From CAYNFH01 sp964396385 (lineage in GTDB: Bacteria > Armatimonadota > Chthonomonadetes > Chthonomonadales > CAJBBX01), in NCBI GenBank assembly GCA_964396385.1, contig CAYNFH010000174.1, positions 1 through 14,220 of the forward strand: a stretch of 14,220 nucleotides of DNA. Reading direction: 5' to 3'. The notes below the pieces were generated by a model, which saw only the letters and a program-made list of their open reading frames with translations, did not search any database and was not told the DNA's origin. Below, in pieces: positions 1 to 6,665 of the stretch (the stretch's first letter is position 1; every line of letters begins with the position of its first letter). The position numbers were made by a program, and so were the translations under genes.

Positions 1-421
1 GATGCGCAGGCAGCAGGCGGCAGTCTCCGGACGGTCCGGCGGTGGGTATGCACCCGGTAATCTTAGGGTGAGATCGTTGTCTCAAATTGGCGCGGTGGCG
101 CCAGATTCGGATCTGCCTCTCCAACAGGTCGTGGCCGGAGTCTGGGGGTAATGGGTAGAGGTCGCGTAAAAAGCGAAGAAGGCGTAATAAGGGGTGTACA
201 GCCCCCGTTTCAAGCTCAACCGGGCAGGACTCCGGGCTTGCGCGAAAAGCGCGGAAAGCGCGATAAGGGGGCAGGTTTCGCCGATGCCGGGCTTGGCAGG
301 CATCCTCTGTATAGCGCGTAACCCGGAGCAGGACGAGACTCCCACGAGATCTTGCTGCCTGGGCGCTGTGCAACCCGGCAGATGGCCGGATGATCAGGAG
401 GCGGGCGCGCTTTGCGGTTGC
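1..421. other. No gene supported; downstream flank of the secreted-protein gene
   Basis: I see no coding region, tRNA or recognisable riboswitch here. Open frames on both strands give low-complexity, Arg/Ala/Gly-rich translations with no family resemblance. Visible small inverted repeats are 27-39 (a 6-bp arm on each side of one base, CCGGAC-G-GTCCGG), 191-205 (GGGG/CCCC stem, followed on the minus strand by TTATT, so a weak terminator candidate for the gene ending at 422) and 283-304 (GATGCC/GGCATC). None is strong enough to name. Confidence 0.5.
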
Positions 422-2224
422 CTACTCCTTCTCCCCAGGCTCCACAATGCGGAAACCGGCAGGGCCGACGATTCGCGCCCAGGAGCGCCCCTGCGGATCT
501 CGCCAGGCGTAGGCGAAACGTACGCTCCAGGGCGCCTGCCGGAACAGGACGCGGTAACTTGCGTGGGCGGTATCTATCGAGCCTGGAGCGCGGGACGGGG
601 GCGCATTAAACGCCAGCGCCAGGAAGTCAGGCTGTACTTTCAGCGGGAGCCGGCGGAATGACAGCCCCTCTGGGGAGAGTGCCTGTGCGCGCTGGTCCGG
701 GGAGAGCGCAGCAAGGAAATGGAAGTGAGGGTATAGCCGCTCGTCCGTCAAGTGAATCCACTCGGTGAGACCGTAGAAGGCGATGGCACCGGCGGCGTTG
801 GCGGATGAGAAGAGCTGCTCGGCAGGAAGCTGCGCGATCTGCGCCACGTCCTCCGCCGGCAACGCGCCCTGCTGCTTCCGGTGAGCCGCCCAGCTCTCCC
901 ACAGCCGATTGGAGATCTCCGCGGGGCGCTGCTGGTAGTAGGTGAAGCTGCGGAACCGCAGGAAGCCATCCTGGAGATCCCAGTGGACGCCGATGCCGTC
1001 CCCGTCGCGGTTAAGCACATCGAAGAGCGGCTTGCCTTCCGCCCGAAGCGGGGCAACCCAGAAGGCACCCGCGAAGCTGTCGGCCAGCACGTCTCTACCC
1101 GTACCTTTGTGAAACGCCTCCGCCAGGTCGGCTTCGCGAACCACGGGACCAGGGCCGGTCATTAGCAGATCCGAGTGCGTGTTGGCGGGAATCTCCCCCG
1201 TTGGCTCAAGCCGGACGGTGATAGGCCGCTGCATCTCCGAGAGCTTTGCTAACGCCGCGTTGAGCTCGGCATTGCTCGGATGGAGCTGCCGCCCCGGTTG
1301 GAGGAAACGGTCGCCGGACGTCCCGAGATTGCTCAAGTGCAGGGAAGGAACAGTCAGGCCTTGTTGATAGTGGAGCGTGTAGGTTCCGGACTGACCGCCC
1401 TTGAGCCAGATCGCCACGAACGAGGAGACATCCGGCATATCAACAACCGGACTCCCGGGTGCCCCCGGACCGCGGCTCATGTTGAATCCGACTGCGGTCT
1501 TCTGTACTCGTGCATCCTTCGCCTCGTCCACCAAGGCGTCGACGACATTCCCAGGAAGGCGCCATGGCGCATCCGCTGTGGACGTGAAGCGCAGCTCCTG
1601 CCCTCTGAGTAGTGCTTCCCGACCCCCGTGCGGAAGCATCATGAACACCGTTGCCGGACCGAGCATTACGTGCCGGAAATAGCGGATCCGCCGCTTCTCC
1701 TCGCCCGTCGCCGTCTCCATCAGCGCATCGAGCTGTGCGATGGTGAGACCGACGTATGGTCGGTACGGCTCCATCTGCCTGTCCAGCAGCGCGAGCACGG
1801 AGTTCCGGTCGCGCTCCCGCAGCCTTGCCTCCTTGATCCGCGCCTCCTCCGGCTGGAAGAGGGTGTATGAGCAGCCAGGTGATGCTCTATCACGCCGCCA
1901 CTCGAAGTCGAAGAGATGGCCGATGGCCTGAAGGATGTCCGCGAGCGAACGCTCCTTGCAGAAGAGGGAGACCTTGTCCTCTGCCAGATCCGGAGCGGCG
2001 CTCAGGAGCACACCGGTCTTGCGCTGGAGAGACGCGCACAGGTCTGCGAAGGGGATGTTGGCGACGGAGACCGATAGCTTCTGCGAGAGCCTCGGGTCCG
2101 CGTCGGTGGAGACAGAGACGGCTGCCTGGCACGATATTGCTTGCGCGGGCGTGAAAGTTACGGCGAGTGAGCAAACGGCGAAGAACAGCGGAAGCACCAG
2201 CGTATGGAGACGACGGGCGTGCAT
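422..2224 (-). CDS. Exported protein with two STN/secretin-N-like units, function unknown
   Basis: A 600-residue protein I cannot assign to a named family. Residues 1-29 form a Sec signal peptide: basic HARR start, hydrophobic core, and AQA before a likely cleavage at 29/30. There is no lipobox, so it should be periplasmic or secreted. Residues about 48-123 look like an STN/secretin-N-type beta-alpha-beta unit (IPFADLCASLQRKTGVLLSA, then SLADILQAI and a tryptophan strand). Residues about 362-426 repeat the pattern (DLAEAFHKGTGRDVL, later PLFDVLNRDGDGIGVHWDLQ), suggesting an internal duplication. STN units occur in secretins and TonB-dependent transducers, but no barrel or channel follows here. 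The ATG at 2224 has a full AGGAGG ribosome-binding site 6 nt upstream. It lies 101 nt after rpsI, separated by a stem-loop, so it is probably not part of the ribosomal operon. The reading frame is certain; the function is not. Confidence 0.75.
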   Translation of the reverse strand: MHARRLHTLVLPLFFAVCSLAVTFTPAQAISCQAAVSVSTDADPRLSQKLSVSVANIPFADLCASLQRKTGVLLSAAPDLAEDKVSLFCKERSLADILQAIGHLFDFEWRRDRASPGCSYTLFQPEEARIKEARLRERDRNSVLALLDRQMEPYRPYVGLTIAQLDALMETATGEEKRRIRYFRHVMLGPATVFMMLPHGGREALLRGQELRFTSTADAPWRLPGNVVDALVDEAKDARVQKTAVGFNMSRGPGAPGSPVVDMPDVSSFVAIWLKGGQSGTYTLHYQQGLTVPSLHLSNLGTSGDRFLQPGRQLHPSNAELNAALAKLSEMQRPITVRLEPTGEIPANTHSDLLMTGPGPVVREADLAEAFHKGTGRDVLADSFAGAFWVAPLRAEGKPLFDVLNRDGDGIGVHWDLQDGFLRFRSFTYYQQRPAEISNRLWESWAAHRKQQGALPAEDVAQIAQLPAEQLFSSANAAGAIAFYGLTEWIHLTDERLYPHFHFLAALSPDQRAQALSPEGLSFRRLPLKVQPDFLALAFNAPPSRAPGSIDTAHASYRVLFRQAPWSVRFAYAWRDPQGRSWARIVGPAGFRIVEPGEKE

Positions 2225-2270
2225 AGAAGTCCTCCTATTGCCGGACGGCGAATAGGCTGCGAGTTACCGC

Positions 2271-2295
2271 AGGGGGCAGTCCGTACCTGCCCCCT
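2271..2295 (-). terminator. Stem-loop after rpsI, possible operon-end terminator
   Basis: A perfect 9-bp GC-rich stem (AGGGGGCAG/CTGCCCCCT) with a 7-nt loop lies about 30 nt downstream of the rpsI stop. The position suits the end of the ribosomal cluster. There is no clear U tract on the minus-strand transcript, so it may be a processing or stability hairpin, not a factor-independent terminator. It lacks the 7/8-nt tandem units seen in the upstream spacers. Confidence 0.4.
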
Positions 2296-2325
2296 TGTAG
2301 ACTACTCCATGCGCGCGGCGCGTTC

Positions 2326-2724
2326 CTACCGCTTGCTGAACTGGAAGCCGCGGCGGGCGCGCTTGCGGCCGTACTTCTTGCGCTCTTTGACGCGCGGGTC
2401 CCGCGTGAGGAAGCCCAGCTTGCGCAGGGTGGGGCGCAGCTCCGGATCCGCCTCCAGCAGGGCCTTGCTGATTCCATGGCGGATAGCGCCGGCCTGGCCG
2501 CTGATGCCGCCGCCCTTGCATCGAGCGGTGACGTCGAAGCGGCCGACCGTCTCGGTCACCTCGAAGGGCTGCTGGATGAGGCGCTGGAGCACGAGGCGGC
2601 CCAGGTACTTCTCGGCAGGACGGTCGTTGACTGTCACCTGGCCGCTGCCGGGGACAATCCAGACGCGGGCGACCGCGTCCTTCCGCTTCCCGGTTCCGTA
2701 GTATCGTAACGTCGTAGGGGGCAA
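2326..2724 (-). CDS. rpsI: 30S ribosomal protein S9
   Basis: S9 sits in the head of the small subunit, and its C-terminal tail reaches the peptidyl-tRNA anticodon loop. The 132 residues cover the whole family: RYYGTGKRKDAVARVW near the N-terminus, GGGISGQAGAIRHGISKAL in the middle, DPRVKERKKYG, and the invariant tail ending FSKR. The start is a TTG codon at 2724, chosen because AAGGAG lies exactly 6 nt upstream and no in-frame ATG precedes the conserved RYYGTGKRK. It follows rplM, its usual partner, after a 120-nt spacer that holds a heptad hairpin. The Shine-Dalgarno sequence directly abuts the repeat arm. Confidence 0.96.
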   Translation of the reverse strand: MPPTTLRYYGTGKRKDAVARVWIVPGSGQVTVNDRPAEKYLGRLVLQRLIQQPFEVTETVGRFDVTARCKGGGISGQAGAIRHGISKALLEADPELRPTLRKLGFLTRDPRVKERKKYGRKRARRGFQFSKR

Positions 2725-2730
2725 GGCAAT

Positions 2731-2736
2731 CTCCTT
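2731..2736 (-). promoter_or_regulatory. Ribosome-binding site fixing the TTG start of rpsI
   Basis: AAGGAG on the minus strand lies 6 nt before the TTG at 2724. It is the only good Shine-Dalgarno sequence ahead of the conserved S9 N-terminus, and it directly abuts the heptad repeat that begins at 2737. Confidence 0.75.
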
Positions 2737-2866
2737 AAGGATGAAGGATGAAGGATGAAGGATGAATCCGGACTTCCAAGGAGTAACTGGGCCGCACTGA
2801 CGCTACTTGCAAGAGAGGCGGCAGCCCGGGAGCCGGTCTGTCATTCATCCTTCATCCTTCATCCTT
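2737..2866 (-). repeat. Heptad-repeat inverted element, rplM/rpsI spacer (element A)
   Basis: The low-coordinate arm (2737-2766) is about four tandem copies of AAGGATG. The other arm (2844-2866) is the perfect complement of 23 nt of it. The loop is long, about 77 nt, and contains a TCCGGACTTCC fragment. The arm runs over the rplM stop codon and encodes the last six or seven residues of L13. This is the most regular arm of the family and the one with the largest loop. Confidence 0.85.
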
Positions 2867-3291
2867 GGGTTCTTCCACTCTACCGGCTTCTGGGCGGAGT
2901 GAGGATGGTCCGGTCCTGCGTAGATCTTGAGCTTGTTGATCATGGCATCGCCGAGGCGGTTGTGGGGCAGCATACCACGTACTACCCGCCGCAGCGCATC
3001 CTCCGGCTTGCGGGCCAGCTCGTCGCCGCGCGAGATCCACTTCAGCGCGCCCGGCCACCCGGTGTGGCGATAGACAGGCTCAGCGGCCTTGCGGCCTGTG
3101 AGCGCCAGCCGCGCGGCATTCACGATAATCACGAAGTCGCCGGTATCCACATTGGGGGTGAAGATCGGCTTGTGCTTGCCGCGCAACAGGGTAGCGATGT
3201 CCACCGCAAGCCGTCCCATCGGCTTGTCCGCGGCGTCTATGACCAACCACTGCCGCTCTATCTCTTCCGGCTTGGCCGAATACGTCTTCAT
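2845..3291 (-). CDS. rplM: 50S ribosomal protein L13
   Basis: L13 is an early-assembly protein of the large subunit. The 148 residues contain the family landmarks WLVIDAADKPMGRLA, FTPNVDTGDFVIIVNA, the YRHTGWPG turn and RGMLPHNRLGDAMINKLKIY, followed by GPDHPHSAQKP. The ATG at 3291 has AGGAG 7 nt upstream. The last residues, PRMKDEG, are encoded by the AAGGATG heptads of the adjoining inverted repeat, which also supplies the TGA stop. The B. subtilis protein ends soon after the matching HPH motif, so the tail looks acquired from the repeat. It stands between truA and rpsI, as in many Gram-positive-type genomes. Confidence 0.96.
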   Translation of the reverse strand: MKTYSAKPEEIERQWLVIDAADKPMGRLAVDIATLLRGKHKPIFTPNVDTGDFVIIVNAARLALTGRKAAEPVYRHTGWPGALKWISRGDELARKPEDALRRVVRGMLPHNRLGDAMINKLKIYAGPDHPHSAQKPVEWKNPRMKDEG

Positions 3292-3316
3292 ATAAGAGCT
3301 CCTACAGAATCAATGC

Positions 3317-3383
3317 GACGGGTGACGGATGACCGATGCCGAAACTCAGTCTCCGTCCGTCCGCGGTCCTCCGTCTTCCGTCC
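3317..3383 (-). repeat. Heptad-repeat inverted element, truA/rplM spacer (element L)
   Basis: Arms at about 3317-3338 and 3352-3383 are built on GACGGNN heptads. Aligned as complements they read GACGG, GACGG, GACCG in the same order, with the two remaining positions of each heptad mismatched. The third unit carries the same C in both arms, a compensatory change. The arm on the truA side lies inside coding sequence and contributes the C-terminus of TruA. Confidence 0.75.
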
Positions 3384-4128
3384 ACTTCGGTCCATTGTAC
3401 CAGACGCGCACCAGGCACAGGCCGCGCGCCGGAGCACTAGGACCCGCGATACTACGGTCTTTCGCCGCCGTGATGCGCGGCATGTCGTCTGGAGCGCGCT
3501 TTCCGCTACCTACTTCCAGCAAAGTACCGGCGATGTTGCGCACCATCCCGCGCAGGAACGCGTTGGCCCGGATTCGCAGCAGTATGAACTGGCGCGCCTG
3601 CCGCACACTGCAGTGCGTTACCTCGCGCACGGTGCTGTTGGTCTCGCGTGTATCGTTGGCCCACGACGTGAAGTCGTGCCAGCCCACGAGACGCCTCGCC
3701 CCCGCCCGCATGGCGATTACGTCAAGCCGGTGCGGGAAGTGGCACACGTATCGGTCGAACACGGCCGACCGGCATTCCCGGTTCAGAACGACGTACACGT
3801 ATGCCCTGGCAGTCGCGCTAAACCGCGCGTGAAACCCGGCGTTCGTCTCTTCCGCCGCCACCGCCGCCACGTCGCGGGGGAGGGCGCTATTCAGCGCGGA
3901 CGCCATCCGCTCGATGGGAATGCGAGTCTCCGCCTGGAAGCTCACGACCTGCCCCAGGGCGTGGACCCCGGCATCGGTGCGCCCAGCACCGTGCACCCTG
4001 CACGGGCAACCGGCAATGCGCTCGACGGCCCGCTCAACCTCCGCCTGCACGCTTCTCTGGCCAAGCTGGTATTGGAACCCGGCAAAGCCGGTGCCATCAT
4101 ACTCCAGTGTGACTTTGAAGGAGCGCAT
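3346..4128 (-). CDS. truA: tRNA pseudouridine(38-40) synthase TruA
   Basis: TruA isomerises uridines 38-40 in the anticodon arm of many tRNAs. The catalytic aspartate is D52 in GAGRTDAGVHALGQV. Other family marks are LEYDGTGFAGFQ (residues 8-19), FHARFSATARAYVYVV, the DFTSWA strand and FLRGMVRNIAGTLLEVGSG. The conserved fold ends at about VRVWY. The last 12 or so residues (WTEDGGPRTDGD) are encoded by the heptad repeat of the next spacer. The ATG at 4128 matches the family N-terminus, but no Shine-Dalgarno sequence precedes it: the arm of another hairpin comes to within 3 nt of the start codon. Translation may depend on coupling to rplQ or on a leaderless-like mode. In Bacillus ECF transporter genes lie between rplQ and truA; none are here. 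Confidence 0.93.
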   Translation of the reverse strand: MRSFKVTLEYDGTGFAGFQYQLGQRSVQAEVERAVERIAGCPCRVHGAGRTDAGVHALGQVVSFQAETRIPIERMASALNSALPRDVAAVAAEETNAGFHARFSATARAYVYVVLNRECRSAVFDRYVCHFPHRLDVIAMRAGARRLVGWHDFTSWANDTRETNSTVREVTHCSVRQARQFILLRIRANAFLRGMVRNIAGTLLEVGSGKRAPDDMPRITAAKDRSIAGPSAPARGLCLVRVWYNGPKWTEDGGPRTDGD

Positions 4129-4130
4129 GG

Positions 4131-4223
4131 TTCAGTAGTCAGTAGTCAGTAGTCAGTAGTCAGTAGGCGGACGCCGGATTCCGGGCATTTCTACTGACGA
4201 CTGATGACTGACTACTGACTACT
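4131..4223 (-). repeat. Heptad-repeat inverted element, rplQ/truA spacer (element B)
   Basis: The low arm (4131-4166) is five tandem copies of AGTAGTC. The high arm (4191-4223) complements it at 30 of 33 positions. The 24-nt loop contains CCGG-ATT-CCGG and a second block, GGACGCCGG. The high arm includes the rplQ stop codon (4219-4221) and 2 nt of its last codon. The low arm ends 2 nt before the truA start codon. This is the clearest example of the family. Confidence 0.9.
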
Positions 4224-4707
4224 TCTTCCTTCCGAACAGGCCGCGGCGTCGGGGTGCGACCACCGCCGTCTCCGGAGCGGCCGGCGCGGCGATCTCCTCG
4301 CCCTCCACCAGCTCCAGAAGGACCATCGGCGCTCCGTCGCCTCGCCGCGCCCCGAGCTTTGTGATGCGCGTGTAGCCGCCGGACCGGTTCCGGTATCGGG
4401 GCGCGATCTGCTCGAAGAGCCGCGGGACCACGTAGTTCGGATTGCGGGCAAGCTTCCCGTTCTCCGCGTTCACGCCAAACTCGGCCACGTTGGAGTCTAC
4501 GTACTGCCGCACCAACCGGCGCGCATGGATGTCATTGCGCTTGGCCGTGGTGATCAGTTTTTCGACAATCGGCTTCACGTCCTTGGCCCGCGTCTCCGTG
4601 GTGACGATCTTATCGTGCTCGATCAGGGAGCGCACGAGGCTCTTGAGCAGGGCGCGCCGCTGATCGCTTGGAAGACCGAACTTGCGGCCCGCTACGCGGT
4701 GTCGCAT
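4219..4707 (-). CDS. rplQ: 50S ribosomal protein L17
   Basis: L17 lies near the exit tunnel of the large subunit. The 162-residue product begins MRHRVAGRKFGLPSDQRRAL, with LVRSLIEHDKIVTTETRAK and the C-terminal RSGGYTRITKLGARRGD and LELVE signatures. It is longer than the roughly 120-130 residues common in the family. The extra length includes an Ala/Pro-rich to Arg/Lys-rich tail (EIAAPAAPETAVVAPRRR) ending GRKK. The ATG at 4707 has AAAGGA about 7 nt upstream, in the 15-nt gap after rpoA, so the two are tightly coupled. The stop codon is part of the downstream hairpin arm. Confidence 0.95.
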   Translation of the reverse strand: MRHRVAGRKFGLPSDQRRALLKSLVRSLIEHDKIVTTETRAKDVKPIVEKLITTAKRNDIHARRLVRQYVDSNVAEFGVNAENGKLARNPNYVVPRLFEQIAPRYRNRSGGYTRITKLGARRGDGAPMVLLELVEGEEIAAPAAPETAVVAPRRRGLFGRKK

Positions 4708-4722
4708 GACAGTGTCCTTTCT

Positions 4723-5739
4723 CTACGCTTCGTCGTCGCCCTCGTCGACATCGCCCTCGTCCTCGTCATCCGTGGAGACCGTATTTCCGCCCTTGAGCGA
4801 CAGTCCAAGCTGGCCCAGCTTGTCCCGCACTTCCATGAGCGACTTCTTGCCGAAGTTGCGGATCTGCATCAGGTCAGCTTCGGTGTACTGGACGAGGTCC
4901 TGGATGGTGAGGATGTTCGCCTTCTTGAGGCAGTTGTAGGTGCGTACGGAGAAGTCCAGCTCCTCGATGCGCGCATCGGGCGCCTGCGGTCCCGGATGGA
5001 ACTCCGGCAGGTCACGGTCGTCGCCAGCGATGCCCTCGCCGCCCGCGAATTCCGAGAACAGCTTGAAGAAGCGGCCCAGTATATTCGCGGACTCGCTTAT
5101 CGACTGGCTGGGGCTGACTGTACCGTTGGTGGTCACCTCCATGATGAGGCGCTCGTAATCGGTTTTGAAGCCTACGCGGGTGGCCTCAACGGTGTAGTTC
5201 ACCTTGCGGACCGGCGTGAAGGCGGAGCCAACGGGGATGACCCCGATGGGCTGGTTGGCGCGGTGCTCCTGCTTGTCCGGGAGGACGTAGCCCTTGCCCA
5301 GCTCCACCGTCATTTCCATGTCCAGGCTCGCGTCCTCGTCGGAGATGGTGGCCAGGTAGACCTCGGGGTTGACTATCCGCACGTCCTCCGGGCAGTCCAC
5401 GTCCGCGCCGGTGATGCGACCTTCGCCCCGCTTGCTGATCCGGATGGTGCGTGGGTCCGCCTTGGGCGTGCCGTTGCGCTCCACCCGGACGTACAGGTCC
5501 TTGAGGTTCAGGAGCAGCTCGGTGGTGTCTTCCTTGACGCCAGGAATGGTGGAGAACTCGTGCAGGACCTTGTCGATCTTGACAAAGGTCACCGCGGCGC
5601 CCTCGATGGAGGAGAGCAGGACTCGCCGAAGCGAGTTGCCCAGGGTGACGCCGTATCCGCGCTCCAGCGGCTCAACGACGAACTTGCCGTAGGTATCGGT
5701 CTCTTCCAGCGTGTGGATGGTCGGTATGGTGATTTCCAT
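4723..5739 (-). CDS. rpoA: DNA-directed RNA polymerase subunit alpha
   Basis: Alpha dimerises to nucleate RNA polymerase assembly and contacts UP elements and activators. The 338 residues hold the N-terminal dimerisation domain (residues 1 to about 235: GKFVVEPLERGYGVTLGNSLRRVLLSS, later LIMEVTTNGT), a linker, and the C-terminal domain at about 262-325 with the DNA-contact helix FSVRTYNCLKKANI and RNFGKKSLMEVRDKL. It ends in a strongly acidic tail of about 17 residues (STDDEDEGDVDEGDDEA), longer than in E. coli. The ATG at 5739 has AGAGG 6 nt upstream, just outside the hairpin that fills the spacer after rpsD. Confidence 0.97.
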   Translation of the reverse strand: MEITIPTIHTLEETDTYGKFVVEPLERGYGVTLGNSLRRVLLSSIEGAAVTFVKIDKVLHEFSTIPGVKEDTTELLLNLKDLYVRVERNGTPKADPRTIRISKRGEGRITGADVDCPEDVRIVNPEVYLATISDEDASLDMEMTVELGKGYVLPDKQEHRANQPIGVIPVGSAFTPVRKVNYTVEATRVGFKTDYERLIMEVTTNGTVSPSQSISESANILGRFFKLFSEFAGGEGIAGDDRDLPEFHPGPQAPDARIEELDFSVRTYNCLKKANILTIQDLVQYTEADLMQIRNFGKKSLMEVRDKLGQLGLSLKGGNTVSTDDEDEGDVDEGDDEA

Positions 5740-5751
5740 GAATAACCTCTA

Positions 5752-5826
5752 GCGGAGAGGCGAGAGGTGAGAGGTGAGAGGTGAGAGCCGGCGTCCGGAA
5801 TCACCCATCACCTATTACCTATCGCC
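5752..5826 (-). repeat. Heptad-repeat inverted element, rpsD/rpoA spacer (element C)
   Basis: The low arm (5752-5787) repeats GAGAGGT four times. The high arm (5803-5826) repeats the complement of TAGGTGA. The arms differ at the same position of successive heptads (G versus T), so each arm is uniform within itself. The centre carries CCGG-CGT-CCGG followed by AATC. The element touches the rpsD stop codon. Confidence 0.85.
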
Positions 5827-6492
5827 TTACCGAGAATAGAATTCGACGATCAACTGCTCCTGCACGCCGGTGTCGATCTGGTCGCGGGTGGGAGCGGAGA
5901 GTACCCGGCCCACCAGGTTGGCGTTATCGAATGCCAGCCATTCCGGAAGCCCGCGCGTGTGGGACTTCTGCCGCGCCTCGCGGATCGCGCCGGTCTGCGT
6001 CTTGGATTCGTGCACCGCTATGACGTCACCGGGCCGCACCTGGTAGGACGGAATATTCACCCGGCGGCCATTTACGGTGAAGAAGCGGTGGCTTACGAGC
6101 TGGCGCCCCAGGGCGCGCGAGCTCGCCATCCCCAGACGGTACACCACGTTGTCCAGCCGCATCTCAAGCTGCTGGAGCAGGTTCTCGCCGGTAACGCCCT
6201 TGCGGCGCTCTGCCTCCGTGAGATAGCTGCGGAACTGGCCCTCCAGTACCCGGTAGATCCTACGGAGCTTCTGCTTCTCGCGGAGCTGGACGCCGTACTC
6301 GGTCAGCTTCTTCTGGATGACGTTACTGCCGTGCTGTCCCGGCGGCTTGTTGCGGGGAGTGCCGTCGCGGTTATCCTTGTTCTTGCGGTTGCGCTCCAGG
6401 GTGCAGTGCAGCACGCACTTCTCGCCCTTGAGGAACAGCTTTTCACCCTCGCGGCGGCACTGACGGCACCGCGGGTCTGAATTGTTTGCCAT
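5827..6492 (-). CDS. rpsD: 30S ribosomal protein S4
   Basis: S4 is a primary 16S rRNA binder, and in many bacteria it represses its own operon. The 221 residues show an N-terminal zinc knuckle (C9, C12, C26, C30), the PPGQHG motif, an S4 RNA-binding domain (MRLDNVVYRLGMASSRALGR, then HRFFTVNGRRVNIPSYQVRPGD) and the C-terminal LIVEFYSR. Two departures from the Thermus-type protein are visible: the last cysteine pair is spaced CX3C rather than CX4C, and about ten extra basic residues (RKNKDNRDGTPRN) sit between the knuckle and PPGQHG. I chose the ATG at 6492 because homology starts there. Its Shine-Dalgarno sequence is poor: AAGGAG is 14 nt away. The open frame continues upstream for 53 codons without a plausible start. 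Confidence 0.94.
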   Translation of the reverse strand: MANNSDPRCRQCRREGEKLFLKGEKCVLHCTLERNRKNKDNRDGTPRNKPPGQHGSNVIQKKLTEYGVQLREKQKLRRIYRVLEGQFRSYLTEAERRKGVTGENLLQQLEMRLDNVVYRLGMASSRALGRQLVSHRFFTVNGRRVNIPSYQVRPGDVIAVHESKTQTGAIREARQKSHTRGLPEWLAFDNANLVGRVLSAPTRDQIDTGVQEQLIVEFYSR

Positions 6493-6601
6493 TACGTCTT
6501 CTAATGCTCCTTCTGGTCTTGCCAGCGAGTGAGAGCGCGTTCGGCGCTCCTGGGAGTTTACGCGGCCCGGTTCAGGGCGCTTCGTCCTCCCGCGCATGTT
6601 G
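6493..6601 (-). promoter_or_regulatory. Long rpsD leader with two stem-loops
   Basis: About 109 nt between the hairpin element and the rpsD start hold a perfect 6-bp stem with a 5-nt loop (GAGCGC/GCGCTC, 6533-6549) and a smaller CTGG/CCAG hairpin (6512-6524) just before AAGGAG. This is the longest non-repeat leader in the cluster and precedes the gene whose product is the classic alpha-operon repressor. Autoregulation by S4 is inference; the fold does not match a leader I can name. Confidence 0.3.
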
Positions 6602-6665
6602 GCTGATGGTTGAAGGTTGATTGTTGATGGGCCGGATTCTGGAGCTATCAACCATCAACCTTCAA
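6602..6665 (-). repeat. Heptad-repeat inverted element, rpsK/rpsD spacer (element D)
   Basis: The low arm (6602-6629) has four heptads related to GTTGATG. The high arm (6647-6665) pairs with 18 of 19 inner positions (6610-6628). The 18-nt loop contains CCGG-ATT-CTGG, a degenerate form of the core seen in other copies. The element ends exactly at the rpsK stop codon. The low arm carries one or two heptads more than the high arm. Confidence 0.85.

Noticed and set aside
82..345. 87-codon minus-strand open frame downstream of the secreted protein
   Set aside because: No Shine-Dalgarno sequence and no recognisable domain; the composition looks random.
194..661. 155-codon plus-strand open frame near the left edge
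   Set aside because: Its 3' half overlaps the well-supported signal-peptide protein on the other strand, and no ribosome-binding site or family resemblance supports it.
2737..2866. Direct repeats considered as a CRISPR array
   Set aside because: Units are 7-8 nt and contiguous, without spacers, and arranged as inverted arms; the architecture is hairpin-like, not CRISPR.
2755..4152. 465-codon open frame on the plus strand
   Set aside because: It lies antisense to rplM and truA, which have clear family matches, and its translation is low-complexity without recognisable motifs. It is a by-product of GC-rich codon usage.
4525..5745. 406-codon open frame on the plus strand
   Set aside because: Exact antisense shadow of rpoA and rplQ.
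6493..6651. 53-residue N-terminal extension of S4
   Set aside because: No Shine-Dalgarno sequence precedes the upstream ATG codons, one of which lies inside the repeat element; S4 homology starts at the ATG at 6492.
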